From positions 1 through 64,000 of the forward strand of contig JAKCPI010005674.1 of NCBI GenBank assembly GCA_023213315.1: DNA of 64,000 nucleotides. The letters are read 5' to 3'. The first letter of the stretch is position 1. Every line of letters begins with the position of its first letter. Under the pieces are notes generated by a model that did no database searches, had not been told where the DNA came from, and was given only the letters and a program-made list of their open reading frames with translations. The position numbers and the translations under genes were made by a program. Below, one piece after another: positions 42,336-54,655 of the stretch. This DNA comes from Euborellia annulipes. Its lineage: Eukaryota; Arthropoda; Insecta; Dermaptera; Anisolabididae.

Positions 42336-43895
42336 TATCGTCGGCTTAGAGTGTAAACCTGCTAAATCCATTTTTGACCGTTTTTACGTTTTACCTACCA
42401 TTCAAAAGAGAAAAAAAACTACACAAGCTAGTAAAGACAGCTACTGAGAATTTTGAATTTAAATTGACAAAAACGAGTGATGAGTAAAACTGCCAGATCC
42501 ATTGCGTCAAAAGTTGCTGTCAGAAAAGCTGCTAACTCCATCTTAACCCACTAAGTCCCAGGATAATTTTTTTGAAAATTAAAATTTTATTATCAAAATC
42601 GTTTAATTAAACCTTAAATAAAAGATATCTGGAGAAAAAAATTTTTTCCCAATTTTAATTACTCAGATATTGAATGATCTCATTTGGGATCCCTGGGACA
42701 ATTTGTATAAAAAATAAAATGATGATCGACCCAGAATCTAAACTTTAAAAGTTAGAAAGATGTAATTTGGCCTGCAGATTACTTTTATTATGTAGACATA
42801 GCTTTTGAAGCAATTTTTCAAAATTTCCATTTTAGAGGACGCAAATCACTAATTTGGGGTAAAATTCTGATTATACAATTTCTTTAATAACTTTTGGCCA
42901 AGATGTGATTTCAATTTGCTTTCTTCAGTAAAAAATTATTGTAACAATTTGCTTTTTCATTTAAAACCTTGCTTTAATGCATAACTAAAAAGGGGAATCG
43001 AGTTTTTTCGAAATTCGAACCCTAACCCCACCAGTGGCGTCATTTCAACTTTTTCTTGGGGGGGGGGTAAACCTTTTTTTTCTTAAAATTTACTTACAAA
43101 TAGGTACTCAAATTTGGTCAAAAGATATTTAATGTTAATATTAATTGTATAATTCTGTACAATTTATATAGGCTACTCGTAAATATATTTTGAAATATTT
43201 TATTTAGAATAATATAAAATTTAAAAAAATCAGAGCCATTGGGTGAGTGGGCAAATGCCCCCTTCCCCCAAATGACGCCTCTGAACGCCAAATTTTAGAG
43301 AAATATAGATTTTTCACTTTGATTTTTCAATTTATTTAAAATCTTTTAAATAAGCTTATATAACAATTTTCTTTTTGGGTTAAAAGCTTGCTAAATGCTT
43401 GTTTAGATGAACATCTAAAAAGAGGATTCGGGGTTTTTAGAAATTAAGACCTTAACCCCCATTTTGAGAAATATAGATTTTCACTTTGTTTTTTTCAATT
43501 TCTCTAATAACTCTTAACCGAGATGGAATTTCACTTTGTTGTATTTAGATACATTGCATTATCTATTATTTAAATAAAAAATGATTTAAACACATTAAAT
43601 GTGTTTAAGTTGCTAAATATTAAGAGTGAAAAACAGCTAAGTCCTTTGTTTACTTTTAGAAAAACAGGTTACTGCATTAAAAAAACCTGCTAAGTCACAA
43701 AAGTGTTAATTAATTATTAAATTAGTAATTTATTAACTCGTCTTTTATATTATATTATAAAGAATAAAAAAATACACCAATTGTATTAAAGCCGTTTCTT
43801 TAAATTAATTTCTATTTTTTTAAGAATGTTTTTTGTCTCTCCTGTAAAATTGTCTAAAATGGATTTAGCAGGTTTACACTCTAAGCCGACGATAT
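42336..43895. mobile_element. 1.56 kb TIR element without coding capacity
   Basis: ATCGTCGGCTTAGAGTGTAA at the left is matched by its inverted copy at the right end, and the TIR extends through ACCTGCTAAATCCATTTT. The interior repeats short GCTAAxTCC phrases and runs of ATTTTCACTTTG. A second element (43032-43283) is inserted in it. No transposase frame was seen. Confidence 0.75.
43032..43283. mobile_element. hAT-like MITE nested in the 1.56 kb element
   Basis: TIRs CAGTGGCGTCATTTC and AAATGACGCCTCTG are flanked by AACCCCAC and AACGCCAA, a plausible decayed 8-bp duplication. Confidence 0.65.
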
Positions 43896-44600
43896 ATATA
43901 TATATATATATATTAAAGGAGAGGGAAAACAAAAAATTTTGGATATTTTAAGAATCCACTGGACTTAAAGTGAGTATACAAACAAATCACACTTAACATT
44001 GATGAATATTACAAGGTCTTTGAGACCGTATTAAGTGCTATATATTTTCATCATTGATCACTCGATATGTAAATTGTAATTGCGTTTTATATGACCAATA
44101 TGAATATAACACTCAGTGCTTTAATAGAAAAACGACTTGAATATGATTAGAAAGATTCATTATTTAATTATTTTTTAATTAGCCGCAAAATTGTTTGTTT
44201 ATAGACTTCATTATCTACATATTTAATTACCCTAATTGTTTATTTTAAAAAGGCCAGGAAATGCTAATAATAGTAAAATGAAGAGCTAGATTTGTAAATG
44301 AACACAAACCAAATAAATAAAATGCTCTATTCCAACGCCTTCGCTCTCATTTTAGATTGATCCCAGATTTCTTTGCAAGGAATAATGTATTTATAACATT
44401 TATTATTTAATATATACTGTATATATACATATATACCACCGATATTAAACAATGAATTAATGATTATCTTTTTGTTAGACTATTCTTTCGACAGATAACG
44501 GGATCGTAAATTCTTCTTCTTGGATGTCTTCGTCTTCGCCATCCTCTATAAGAACTGGATTAGTTCGTTCAATATATTCAGATGGCGAGGACGTTGTACT

Positions 44601-46529
44601 TCAGGCGGGCGGTAACTTGAACCCCGGAACAAATGGTACGCCAGTTCGCGGCACCCGCTTCTGGTAGTCAAGATATTGGCTGCCGAAGAATTTGATCAGC
44701 ATCGCCTCCTCTACATGGACCCGATCATAAAAGAAATGCCAACTTGCAAAGAAATAGGCGACCACACAGAACGGATTAATCATCACCATCTGTAAAAAAA
44801 AACCAAGCAGGTATTTATTTGTAAAAATTAATATTTCAATTAAATTCTTTCGCTCTTTAACCTTCCGTAGTCGCACCTAAAAACTCTTAAGATAAGCATC
44901 TGACAGGTACATTGCTATTTTTAGGACTAAAAAAATTTTTAAATATGCTCTAATTGAACAATTTTTATGTACTAAACAAGAAATACAACTAAAATTTTAA
45001 AATATATTACGTTTATATTAAAATAAACATAATCTTCACAAATATTTTTTCTGTGTTCAAAGCCCCCCCCCCCCCCCCACAAATATTTTTTACATTTTAT
45101 GACACAAGGCCCCAAATTCAAGTGTTTTTTTTTTTTACAAAACTTATCAGAAGGGTTGCATGTATCTGTGAGAAACAAATCGTTATTATTTCAGAAGAAC
45201 TTTCTTGTACAGTGAGGGACAATATTAAGTCCCACCCATGCGTTTTCTACTTGTGATTATTTCATTGTTTTTAAAAAAATATTATATATTTTTTAATGGA
45301 AACTCCCATGGTTCAAACGTAGAAAATTTCCCATAAAGATTTTCATTTTCTTTTATAAAAACAATGAAATAATCACAAGTATAAAACGCATGGGTGGAAT
45401 TTAATATTGAGCCTCACTGTACAAACCCAGTCGTTGCACTGTCAAAGTCTCTTGAACGAGGAGGATACTGCGTCTTTGACAGGGCTGGAACTAGAGATTT
45501 TTTGAGGGAGGGGGGGGGCAAAATTTAATTTGCCGCCCCCTCCTTAAAATATCTGCCGCACATGGCCCCACTGTCCCCCCAGATCCGGCCCTGGTCTATG
45601 GGTATTATGGGAACTTAAAGAGTGCCATGAAATACAAATTTTCCATCTATCTACAAGTTGGAATAATGTTTAATATTAATTGTTGATTATTATTTGTGAG
45701 ATTCGCTCTCAGAAGCTTTAATCACATTTAGAGATCATGAAAATGAGCCAAGAAGCCAACAGTTTCATAACATCCCCAACCCCGTTGGACATGAACTAGA
45801 CATTTTAGTGTTGCTATTTGAAATATAAACGATTGTATTATGAATACTTACTTGAGTTCCGATAGCCCAGATAAACCAGCCACAATAGCTGGGATGCCGG
45901 CACCAATTGTAAACTCCTTGGGTTACAAGTCGATGATTAGGATCCTTCCTATTTTGTACGAGATGATGGAAATTGGTTTTAGCTGTGATCATCGCACCCT
46001 TGCGCAAGATTTCTCCCAAGATACAGATAGCTAATCCCAAATATGTTATAATTGGAAATTGTTTAATCGAAGGAAACCACCACCATTCTATCCCAAATTC
46101 AATCCAACTTGCCAATATCGCAATAAAATATTGAGGACTGTGATTTAAAATAAAAGAGTCCGTCGAGAGAGATTTAGGATTGGTCCAGGCGATGGCTAAG
46201 AATTCTGAATAATGAAACATAGCAAGCAGGCAGGTATAAATGCCAAATGGGAACGTGATATCGTCACTCCAGCCAGCGATAGCAATCCCAATAGCGAAAA
46301 TAAAACCCAGAAGAGAGGCTCGCCATGCAATACGATAAAAATTGCCAGCATAGATACGAATAAGTAAGACATTTATAAGAATATAATGCAATGGATAAAC
46401 CCAAAGACTGTTTCTCTTATAAATCGTCTCATCGACACCCACACCGGGTAAAAATACGATTACAGCAACCATAGCTGTTGCTATAAAGCAATAAATACTG
46501 ACTTTACCTTCCACTATTAAAGAAAACAT
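44601..46529 (-). CDS. ICMT: Protein-S-isoprenylcysteine O-methyltransferase
   Basis: Two minus-strand exons, 46529-45852 and 44789-44601, join in phase 0 (CAA|gtaagt, tttacag|ATG) to 288 residues, close to the 284 of human ICMT. The enzyme methylates the carboxyl group of prenylated C-terminal cysteines of CaaX proteins in the ER membrane, using S-adenosylmethionine. Several hydrophobic segments fill residues 5-200. The cofactor and catalytic motif GVYNWCRHPSYCGWFIWAIG ends near residue 224 (RHPSY 211-215), and the C-terminal EE pair (VEEAMLIKFFG, Glu253/254) with YLDYQKRVP follows. Start ATG is the first in frame. Compared with the family IGTQVM there is one extra Met at the junction (IGTQMVM). 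AATAAAATG near 44314 may be the polyadenylation signal. Confidence 0.93.
45208..45421. mobile_element. CAGTGAGGG MITE, complete copy 1 (ICMT intron)
   Basis: TACAGTGAGGGACAATATTA and its inverse ending CTCACTGTA bound 214 bp. TIRs extend through GCGTTTTCTACTTGTGATTA to TTTCATTGTTTTTA, about 70 bp each. TA ends suggest a Tc1/mariner-type insertion. Confidence 0.8.
45480..45593. mobile_element. hAT-like MITE (CAGGGCCGG family), copy 2
   Basis: CAGGGCTGGAACTAG to CCGGCCCTG, 114 bp. Flanks GTCTTTGA and GTCTATGG look like a diverged 8-bp duplication. In the ICMT intron. Confidence 0.8.
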
Positions 46530-47080
46530 TTTAAATTTTTTATTTTAATTAGCACAAGCAAGTAAATAAGAAAAAATCTGGATGATAAAAAGTGACATAT
46601 AATATGAAAGCCGCGGAGGTCTAAAACCTAAAGAGGCTGTCTTACAAGACCCCTTCAAGTGTTATTAAAACATCATTGAAATACAAGAAATTTAATTAAT
46701 TTAATAAAAGAATAAATTAAAAAAAGTAAAAATATATATAAATCATCAATATTAATAATAATCAAAAAAAGCGGGATTTTTAAAAAGTGTAAATTTGTTT
46801 AAAAATGTTCATCTAAAAAATCGATTTATTCTCATACGCTAATGGAAATAACAAACGAGTTCGCCGCATAGCCTGATGAAAAGAAGAAAAAGATACGAGG
46901 AAAAATAATTCCTTTCTCAAATCAACTCAAAATTTATCAGGTATGTTTCAAAAATAAAATGTGTTCATGTAAACGTGCCTCTCAGTTTTTTTTTTTTCTT
47001 GAGGCTATATTCACACTGGAATTGTTTTCAGGTTATGTTCATTCATATGTCAAGAATTAAAAGAAAGAAACAATTAAAAA
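46530..47080. promoter_or_regulatory. Divergent intergenic region, ICMT / COX14-like
   Basis: The two start codons are 551 bp apart on opposite strands. The promoters of both genes probably lie here. No motif stands out in this AT-rich stretch. Confidence 0.45.
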
Positions 47081-49145
47081 ATGATCACCAAAAAAGCAGC
47101 ATCAAGTAAAATTTTGGATCGTTTACATAAAGGATTTGTTATTACTTGCGTAACAATTACACTCCTTGGAACAGGTCATCTTGGATGGCGTTTATATAGG
47201 TATTTTCTTTTTTATTTATCTAAATTTAATATTGACTCTTTAATATTCAGATTAATATCTCCGAATTATTTTATAAAAATTAAAGAATATACGCTATAAA
47301 TTTTTTTAAAGATTATTCAAACATTTGTATATATATATATATATTTATATAGAATGAATTGAAATATATATTAATATTGATATTATTTATTTGCATCAGA
47401 TCACTATTGTATTGAGGTTTCAGGGGCTTATCTTGTGAATACATGGATGGGGACCACATATTACGGGGATATAGAAAACAAGAATTAGCCAAAGAGAGAA
47501 AATTAAAATACATTTTTATCCAGTACTGATTATAGTCATCAACAATCTTTTTTTTTTATATATAGAAAATTGCAAATAAAAAAAGAAGAAATTTGTGTGA
47601 TAAAATGACTTAAAAATTGTCCAATATTTAGTTATATTTGACAACTAAGGGCAGACGCACACGGGTGACTTTTGTCACGCAACAGTTTCTGTCACTGTCA
47701 CTCTTAGAAATCTGGCCGCACCAACTAATAGGTGACTGTCACGATGATTTTTTTACAAATATTCAGTTGTAAAATGAACTTCAATGAGACTGCAGTTGTG
47801 CTCTTTTAATAAATAATCAAAAAAAAAACTGAAAAAGTACATCAGTAAAGTACTAGTACTTTTTGGCCAATTATGTTCAAAAGCTTATTTTTACCCTAAC
47901 TTGAATATAAAATTTCAACCTCGTAGCTCTTTTAGTTACAAAATGTCACCCGTGTGCGCATGTGAGCGTGATACTTTCGTCACGGAGAAGTTGCTTGCCC
48001 TAGTGACAAAAAAGTCACTTTACTGTCACGTCACTTAGTGTGCGTTACTTCCAAAAAAAACCTATGTAATGTGACTGCTCATACTGCTAGTGACAAAAAT
48101 GTTGCGTGACCAAAGATATTTTTCTTCACTATCAATCTCTAATAGAACTTTTTCCCATCCCTAATTGAGTTTTTTCCATTTTAAATTTATAATACTAATC
48201 TCTCTTTAGAACAGGGGTTCCCAACCTGGGGGGGGTCGCCCCCCGGGGGGGGGTGGGGGTTGGGGGGGGGGCGGTGGATAAGGGGGGGGGTGGGGGGGAT
48301 GACATTAAAGGGAGAAAAATTATTAGTTTACTAAAATTTAAAAAAATAAAAATAAAGAGAAAAATCTCCTATTTACAGGTAGTCAGGTAGAAGAGGACAA
48401 AAATTATCTTAAGAAGAAGATAATTCCAATCCAGAATTGAAACGTCTTTTAGCTCAACTCCTAAATTTTAAAAAATCATTTTCTTGAATTTTTTTCCTCT
48501 GGGGCCAGGCCCTTTAAGCTCAAATCAAGTTTGATCTTTTTCACGACTCAGGATAGCTAAAAACGCAGGTTTCAGTGGCTAATTTTAAAAATTATTCCAT
48601 ACCCCCAGATTCCCCCAAATCCTCTGTTCAGATCTGGCCTCGATAAATTAAAACTTTGTAACTCTTGTGTTTAGGGAAATTTTGAAAAAATTTTATATAA
48701 CTTATTTAAATAAATATTGTAAGCTATGTATAACTTTTCAAAAGGTGTATAATTGTGTAAAAAAGTGTGGGATATGTAGGCCACAATAGCCTTTACATAC
48801 TAAAAAGAAAACTTAAGTTTTTTTTTGGGGGGGGGGGGCGCTGGCCCTGTATATAGCCTACGGTAATAAAATTGTTTAAAATAATAAACTGCTTTAGTTA
48901 TTTACACTTTTCAAATTAAAATTAGGCATACAATGAAAATGGGGGGGGAAGGGTAGTAATGAAGGAGTGAAAAAGGTTGGGAACCACTGCTTTATAATGT
49001 ATAAATAATAATTTCTTCATTTTTCAGGTATTTTACGGTATTAAAGCCTCAACAAGAGATAAAAGACGCTGAAAAGCAAAGACAACTTTTAGCCGAAGGC
49101 AAACCACTTGAAGACGGAGACAAGGCTCCAGTTTTGTCAGCCTGA
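47081..49145 (+). CDS. Small single-pass membrane protein, COX14-like
   Basis: Two exons, 47081-47199 and 49028-49145, join at TAG|gtattt ... ttttcag|G in phase 2 to give 78 residues ending in TGA. After a basic N-terminus (MITKKAASSKILDRLHKG) comes one hydrophobic helix (about residues 19-36), then WRLYRYF and a charged, Gln/Glu-rich tail. This layout and the R-Y-x-YF motif after the helix resemble COX14 (C12orf62), a cytochrome c oxidase assembly factor of the inner mitochondrial membrane. Similarity is limited to a short stretch, so the identity is tentative. AATAAA lies 9 bases after the stop. Confidence 0.6.
47655..48115. mobile_element. TIR element with nested family H fragment
   Basis: GTGACTTTTGTCACGCAACA near 47661 has an inverted counterpart GTGACAAAAATGTTGCGTGAC at the right. 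Further GTCAC/GTGAC motifs fill both halves. Inside, 47820-47950 matches family H (GTACTAGTACTTTTTGGCC), a later insertion. In the intron of the COX14-like gene. Confidence 0.65.
48212..48989. mobile_element. hAT-like element (CAGGGGTTCCCAACC)
   Basis: CAGGGGTTCCCAACC and GGTTGGGAACCACTG are TIRs, flanked by CTTTAGAA and CTTTATAA, a near match of 8 bp. The left part is dominated by long G runs. No transposase frame. Confidence 0.75.
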
Positions 49146-49588
49146 AAATATATTTAATAAAATATCTTAGTCAACCACCACAGGTAAAACTTAAAGCAAA
49201 ATTAGACTAATATAGTATATAATTTTTCCATATCTTGAGATTTTTCTATAAAAACATGATTTCAAATTTTCTGCTGTCCTAAATACTTATTAAATTCGCT
49301 TACCATTTATTATTTTCTTTTCGAAATTCTTTTTATGAGAATTGTGTATCAAATCTACTTTTTAAATTTTTTGAGATTTTAGTTCAGATATGTTTATACC
49401 ACAAATTATATATATAGATTCCCATTGGTCAGGGATGAGGGACCAGAGATATTATTAATCTTTAACTCGTTTCTTATTTAATTTTGAAATTGTAAATCCG
49501 AATTAATCTCATCTAAAAACCTCATTCCCACTTGGTTTTTATTTTTTAAATAATTATTTGATTATTATATTTTAATTTCAGATAAAAA

Positions 49589-49729
49589 ATGGATCATAAC
49601 CATCAAATTACTTATAAACATATTTTAAAAAACATGCTATTTACATTTGGCAATAGCCCAGAAGTTCCAACAGAAGAGGCGGTGAGTATTTAAATTAATA
49701 AATAAGAGAAAGTAAAAAGAGGATAAATA

Positions 49730-49760
<31 letters not shown>

Positions 49761-52626
49761 TATGTAAAATTTCTACACCCTGGGATCGAACCCGAATCAT
49801 CCATTTTATACACAGACATGATTAAGTAAATATAACTTTTTGTATTTTTTTTCATTAATTAGAATTAATCATAATTAATATATTACAAGTGTTTGAAAGT
49901 GTTTTTATTTGTTAATGTTACACGTCCCATGGCCTCTGAGAATTGAACCCTGGATCTGCCTATCCAGCACCTCGGTGTATTTACCTTTGTACCATATTTA
50001 TGCAGTTGGCTTGTATATTTCTACCGAGGGAACCGAAATAAGAAATCCCTAAAGAAAAATTTCTCCCTTATTATTCTAGTTGACGGACAGATATCTTGGT
50101 CTCTAATATCTCACTGTAAGAAGCAAGCCAACCTTTTTTAGAGGTAGTGGCATTATTTATAGTTACTTTTCGAGATTCATTTGATAAAAATATTAAGATT
50201 TTGTGAGTGTGTTTATTTGTTGATAGAACCAAACGTCCCTCTTAATATCTTATTCATATGAATAGATCTCGAAAACTATTCAACTATAAATTATCCCGCT
50301 TCACCTTTTTTTTAGGGTCTTTTTTGGCATCTAAGGCCATTTAGACCCTACCCCTATTTATTTCAAATGATTTGTAGTCAAATCAAAAGAAATCGCTTGG
50401 GACGGCAAGCGAACCCTTGGCCCCGGCGCGAGAAGCTAGTGTCTTCTCTCTGAGCCACGGGTCACAGGCCCGCTTCATCTAATAAGCGTTTTGCTCCTTA
50501 CAGTAGAGTGTTAGAGCAGTCCAAGATGTCGGTCCGCTGGTATAATTGAAACATTTTTCTTTAAAGATTTCTCACTTCTAGTATTTATTTGTGTGGTCGA
50601 GGGTCCAGTGCAAAGGAAAGCACACCCATAGCTTGGAGATCCCGGGTTCAATTTCCGAAGGCCAAGGGCCACCAACAAATAAACACCCTCTCAAAAACTT
50701 GTTAAGTATTATATATTAATTATTATTAATAATTGTAATTAGTTGAAGATGAGAATTTCACCTGATCAGCATCTCAATTCATCATATTAGTGAAAGAAAT
50801 TACAAGAAGCTCAGGTTATATTTATTATATTTGATAACTTGTCTGGGTACAAACTCATAGGGGTTTGATACCCCAGTGTAGAAATTCTACATAATATAGG
50901 GCTGGGTGCAGATAGTGGTAAGCCATTCAATTTTAAACTTTGTAAACAAACAAAACACCAATGGGGAAGTTTGTTTGTTTATTTGTTACTGTCAGAGCAC
51001 TCTAATGGCAATATCAGGCTGAGAAATAAATTCTACAACTAGTACAGACCTTTGTACTCTGCTCAATTGATGGTGCTGAAAAGTCAGGCTAGCACTATCT
51101 GCAGCCGACCCCTTCATATATGTTATATATTTATTGGAGATTGGTTTGAAAACTCCGTACAAAATTAAAAAAGTACTTTTCTTTTATTTGTTTCAAAATC
51201 TTTTTCGGCATTTAAGGCCATTTAGACTCCATCCTTATTTATTTACTTCAAATGTTGGTAGCCAATTCAATTGAAATAAATCTTTCTCGCTTGGGACGAT
51301 AAGCGAACCTGGGTTCCCAAAGACGAAAAAGTGCTTAGTATAAAGTTTTTTTATTTTTTATCATACATATCATGTCCTCCTTGGCCTATACACTTCGTCC
51401 AACGCTGTTTGTTGCCAGTTTATTTGATTCCTTTCAAATAATAGGATTTGTCCAACTAAAAATTCAAACTTCTTTAAAAAAACTTCAATTTTCTCCTCCC
51501 CCCCCTCCCTTTCTGTCCAGTTTTGGCGTTCTTTGGACTTCTCTCTTCTCACTTTAAAAAACGACTGGTTGGAAAGAGATTTTCTTCAAACGAAGAGATA
51601 ATTGCCTTTTTGTGGAGTTGTATAAATCCTATTATTTGGAACAGAACATCAAACGAGGCCTGAGTCTGTTGAAAAATAAAAATGTTTTACCTCGAGAAAA
51701 TTAAGAACTTTTTATTTTTATACGGAGTTTTCAAACCACCTTCGATTTATTATATTTATTTATTTTTTACTTTAAATTAAGTTGAATTAAATTTTAATCT
51801 TTATTATTTTTTCTTTTTTTTTTTAAAGATTGATATAACAGAAAAGATTGTTTTTAATCAAATGCATTTGTTATTGAATCGCCTTTACGAATCTGCTGAA
51901 CATTTTGGTTCTTCTGACATCTCCCATCGGGAATTTCTTTTCCTTCTACGACATAATGAAATAAAATTGAATCGTCTTTTGAAATTCCTCGATACCAAAG
52001 ATCTACGAGATTCAATTTCAAAGTCTATTTCTCAGAATCCAGTAGATGACAATATAATCAGCGAAGGAAAAGAAGACGAAAACGAAAGTGATGAAGAAGC
52101 GGAGACAGCGGAAAAAGAGTTTCTCCAATCAATGCGTCCACGACGACGGATCTGCTACGATTTCCTCTCGCAAATTATTCCCGAATGGTTCCCATCCTGG
52201 TATGTTCGAGAGCCTCCTTTCGATGCTATGAAACAACGTCGGATGGTTCGTTTAGACATGATGTCACAACGTCTCGATCAAAATCGATATATTACCTTCA
52301 CAGAATTGCGACGAAGTAGTTTCCGAGAATCTGGCCAACAGGCTTTTCGTGCTTGGCTTGGTGAACTTCAATATCCTTTCAATAACGAGTTAGCGTTTGA
52401 AATGCTTTTTTATTTCGCAAAGGAGACTGTTTCTGAACTTGTGGACTTGACATTGTTGTATGCATCGAATCTGGCCGAGGCCCGAGGACTTCCTGTGGGC
52501 TCAAAAGATCTCAGCCCAGGATTACCAGACGAACCACCTACACTCCTTACTGGGAATCTTATCAACACCGCTTTTGAATTGTTTTGGGTGTCTCGGCAAC
52601 CAAATAAACGTATTCTTGTTTTATGA
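49589..52626 (+). CDS. SUPT3H: SPT3, SAGA complex histone-fold subunit
   Basis: Two exons, 49589-49681 and 51829-52626, join in phase 0 (GCG|gtgagt, tttaaag|ATT) to 296 residues; human SUPT3H is 317 or more. Residues 8-85 are the histone-fold region: YKHILKNMLFTFGNSPEVPT, KIVFNQMHLLLNRLY and HREFLFLLRHNEIKLNRLLK follow the SPT3 order. Next comes an acidic stretch (residues 107-127), then RPRRRICYDFLSQI and a conserved C-terminal domain (MVRLDMMSQRLDQNRYITFT). SPT3 helps SAGA place TBP at promoters. The upstream AG at 49580 and a donor-like ACAG|gtaaaa at 49182 suggest a spliced 5' UTR starting near the end of the COX14-like gene. Confidence 0.9.
49770..50030 (-). repeat. tRNA-like repeat fragments in the SPT3 intron
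   Basis: GGGATCGAACCCGAATCATC near 49782 and GAATTGAACCCTGGATCTGC near 49940 look like inverted B-box regions of tRNA-derived repeats. The two are separate and incomplete. Confidence 0.4.
50300..50465 (-). repeat. SINE family A, minus copy
   Basis: TTTGGCATCTAAGGCCATTTAG, then CCCTATTTATTTCAAATGAT, GGGACGGCAAGCGAACC and TCTCTGAGCCACGGGTC match the inverse of the copy at 25979. Confidence 0.7.
50575..50690 (+). repeat. tRNA-like SINE fragment (third type)
   Basis: GTGGTCGAGGGTCCAGTGCA followed by CCCGGGTTCAATTTCCGAAG has A- and B-box-like segments in the right order and spacing. The acceptor stem does not pair. Confidence 0.4.
50898..51112. mobile_element. TIR element (GGGCTGGGTGCAGATAGTG)
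   Basis: AGGGCTGGGTGCAGATAGTG and CACTATCTGCAGCCGACCCC are imperfect TIRs enclosing 215 bp without coding capacity, in the SPT3 intron. Confidence 0.65.
51175..51312 (-). repeat. SINE family A, truncated minus copy
   Basis: TTTTTCGGCATTTAAGGCCA and CTTGGGACGATAAGCGAACC match the family A tail and B-box part; the head is missing. Confidence 0.6.
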
Positions 52627-52964
52627 TTCATTTTTAAACTGTCTGTAATTTTAATTGATTAAATATAATTTGTATTCATTTTCATTTTTTTTGTTTCATC
52701 TTTCATTTGAGATCATTCATATATAATTCCTATTTATATATCTTACTTCTTTCCAGAACTACTGAATAAATCGAAGTATTTAATATTATATACAAAACGA
52801 GCTAATTTTCTTTATTTTTTTACAAATACAATTCTATTCAAATGATCTAGATTTAAAAAAATTATTCCTTCATTTTTAGCTCTTGTCAGATGTCTTTACC
52901 TGAAAATAGCACCTCTTTCTGTGACATTCTTTAACACTTTACAGGAGATTTTTTTATTTTTTTC

Positions 52965-53245
52965 TAGGGTCCGATCGAAACAAGATTTTCAACCGTAACC
53001 GAAGCCGAATTTCGGCCTCAATCTTAGTTTCGGCCGAAACCGAAACTTTTATTTCCTATACAAAATTCATATTATTTTACCTTTTTTTTTTTAACTTTTC
53101 CCTCTGCCCTTTTTTTAGGTGCATATCTCATACTTCGTTTTTTTTTTGTGTGCGAATCTCATCCCATCTTTTCAAACTCAGGTTTCGGGCGGCCGAAAGT
53201 TTCGGTTGGTTTTTGGTCGAAACCGAAACTTCGGTCGGCTCCTAT
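52965..53245. mobile_element. TIR element rich in GGCCGAAACCGAAA
   Basis: AGGGTCCGATCGAAAC at the left and CGGTCGGCTCCT at the right are weak TIRs. Four copies of a CCGAAACCGAAACTT-type motif in both orientations make it foldable. Family assignment uncertain. Confidence 0.55.
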
Positions 53246-54552
53246 TTTCTACATTAAAATTAGAAAATAAATGTAAAAAATAGAAAAATACTAAATTATT
53301 TCTAAAACATAAAAAAATTTTAAATTTTTTATTTTACCGCCATTAGAGCATGAAGTAGACAGTAGAAAGATACTATCTAGGATTTATATGAGAAAAAGGA
53401 AGCATATAAAAATCAAAAATATTGACATAATAAATATATTAAAATTATTTGTCAAAATTTACCAAAAATATCATTAAAAAATAATTACTGAAAAAATTAC
53501 TCTGACGAATAAAAGCCTAAATGGAAATCATCTTCAAAGAATATGAAATATTTTCAAATTTATATATGCTTTGAATAGAAGCCTTTTGGACGCCTTCAAA
53601 AAATTAAATTTTTCTTCATTTAATAAATTTAATTAAGATAATTTTCATTCCAAATTTGATAAAAGATTGGTATAAAACCCGAACCCTTCTCTTAAATAAG
53701 CATTGTGATAAATTAAATAAGTGTAAGTGTCTTTTTATTTCGTTTTATGATCAATGTAAGAATCACATCTGAATAACCTAGTAAAAAATTTTTATTAACT
53801 TTTTTTTATTTATTAATTAATAATACATGTTTAACAAAGTATTTCTTAAATTTTAGACGGATTCAGCTTGATGATTTGGAAAATCCTCATCTCATTCTAA
53901 ATTACTCCTTTCCAAGACATATTTTCCCTTTTTTTTTAAAAGGTAAAAATTCCATTTTTAACCAATTTTACATAAGAAAAAATAGACAAATAAAATTTGT
54001 ATGTATTGTTTTATAAATTATTAAAATTGACTGATTCAGGTAAAAATTGAGGCTTATTTTATAAGCTAGCCGGGTGTGAGGGGATTTGAAACAATAAAAT
54101 AATGAATCGTTTAATATAGAATATTTTATTCACATTCATTAACATTCATATACATTAAAAATATAATCATGTTTACGTATATATTGATATGATGAAATTA
54201 GCAAATATTTTTTATACTAGTTTTATAATTTTTTTTTTTTTTTTATTTAAACTATATAATCGTGGTATGCATGTATGTATTCTTATTTTTATATTTTTTA
54301 TAACTTATACATAAACAGCCACACCACAATCCAAGTTTTATTTATATTACTTATTTAAAAAAATTTTTATAACATTTAAAATAAAACTTTCAAATTTGAT
54401 AATTGTTCTTGAAGGAAGACCCATGAAACTTAAGGCATAGTTACAATTACACAGGCCTGCGATGTAAAAATTGTTTGGAATCTAAAGAGTGATTCTTATG
54501 TATTTTCGAGTGCTAAATTCAGGAACAATTCCATCACGTACAGTTTTTGTAT

Positions 54553-54655
54553 AAATAGATTTAGATAATTTATTGTCATGAAGTGGATTTGAACTCTAAT
54601 TATCATAAAATCAGGATTACAAGCTTAACTGCTTTATCCCCTCGGCTAATCGCCT
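54553..54655 (-). repeat. SINE family B, truncated copy
   Basis: ATAATTTATTGTCATGAAGT, GGATTTGAACTC and CCCCTCGGCTAATCGCCT match the tRNA-like head of the copy at 38432-38650. Confidence 0.65.

Larger units (their letters stand above)
36199..44600. other. Gene-poor interval between ACK and ICMT
   Basis: No coding exon could be supported on either strand in these 8.4 kb. The interval contains the repeats listed separately, many homopolymers and an especially AT-rich core at about 39900-41300. AATAAA motifs near 36362 could serve the ACK transcript. Confidence 0.7.

Noticed and set aside
44601..44876. Open frame extended upstream of the ICMT second exon as a separate start
   Set aside because: The upstream part is intron; the acceptor at 44790 and homology show the exon begins at 44789.
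45060..45080. Poly-C run with open frames on both strands
   Set aside because: The frames exist only because of the homopolymers; no splice or coding signs.
48226..48300. Long G runs as a functional G-quadruplex region
   Set aside because: They lie within a hAT-like element next to its end and look like low-complexity expansion; nothing ties them to a gene.
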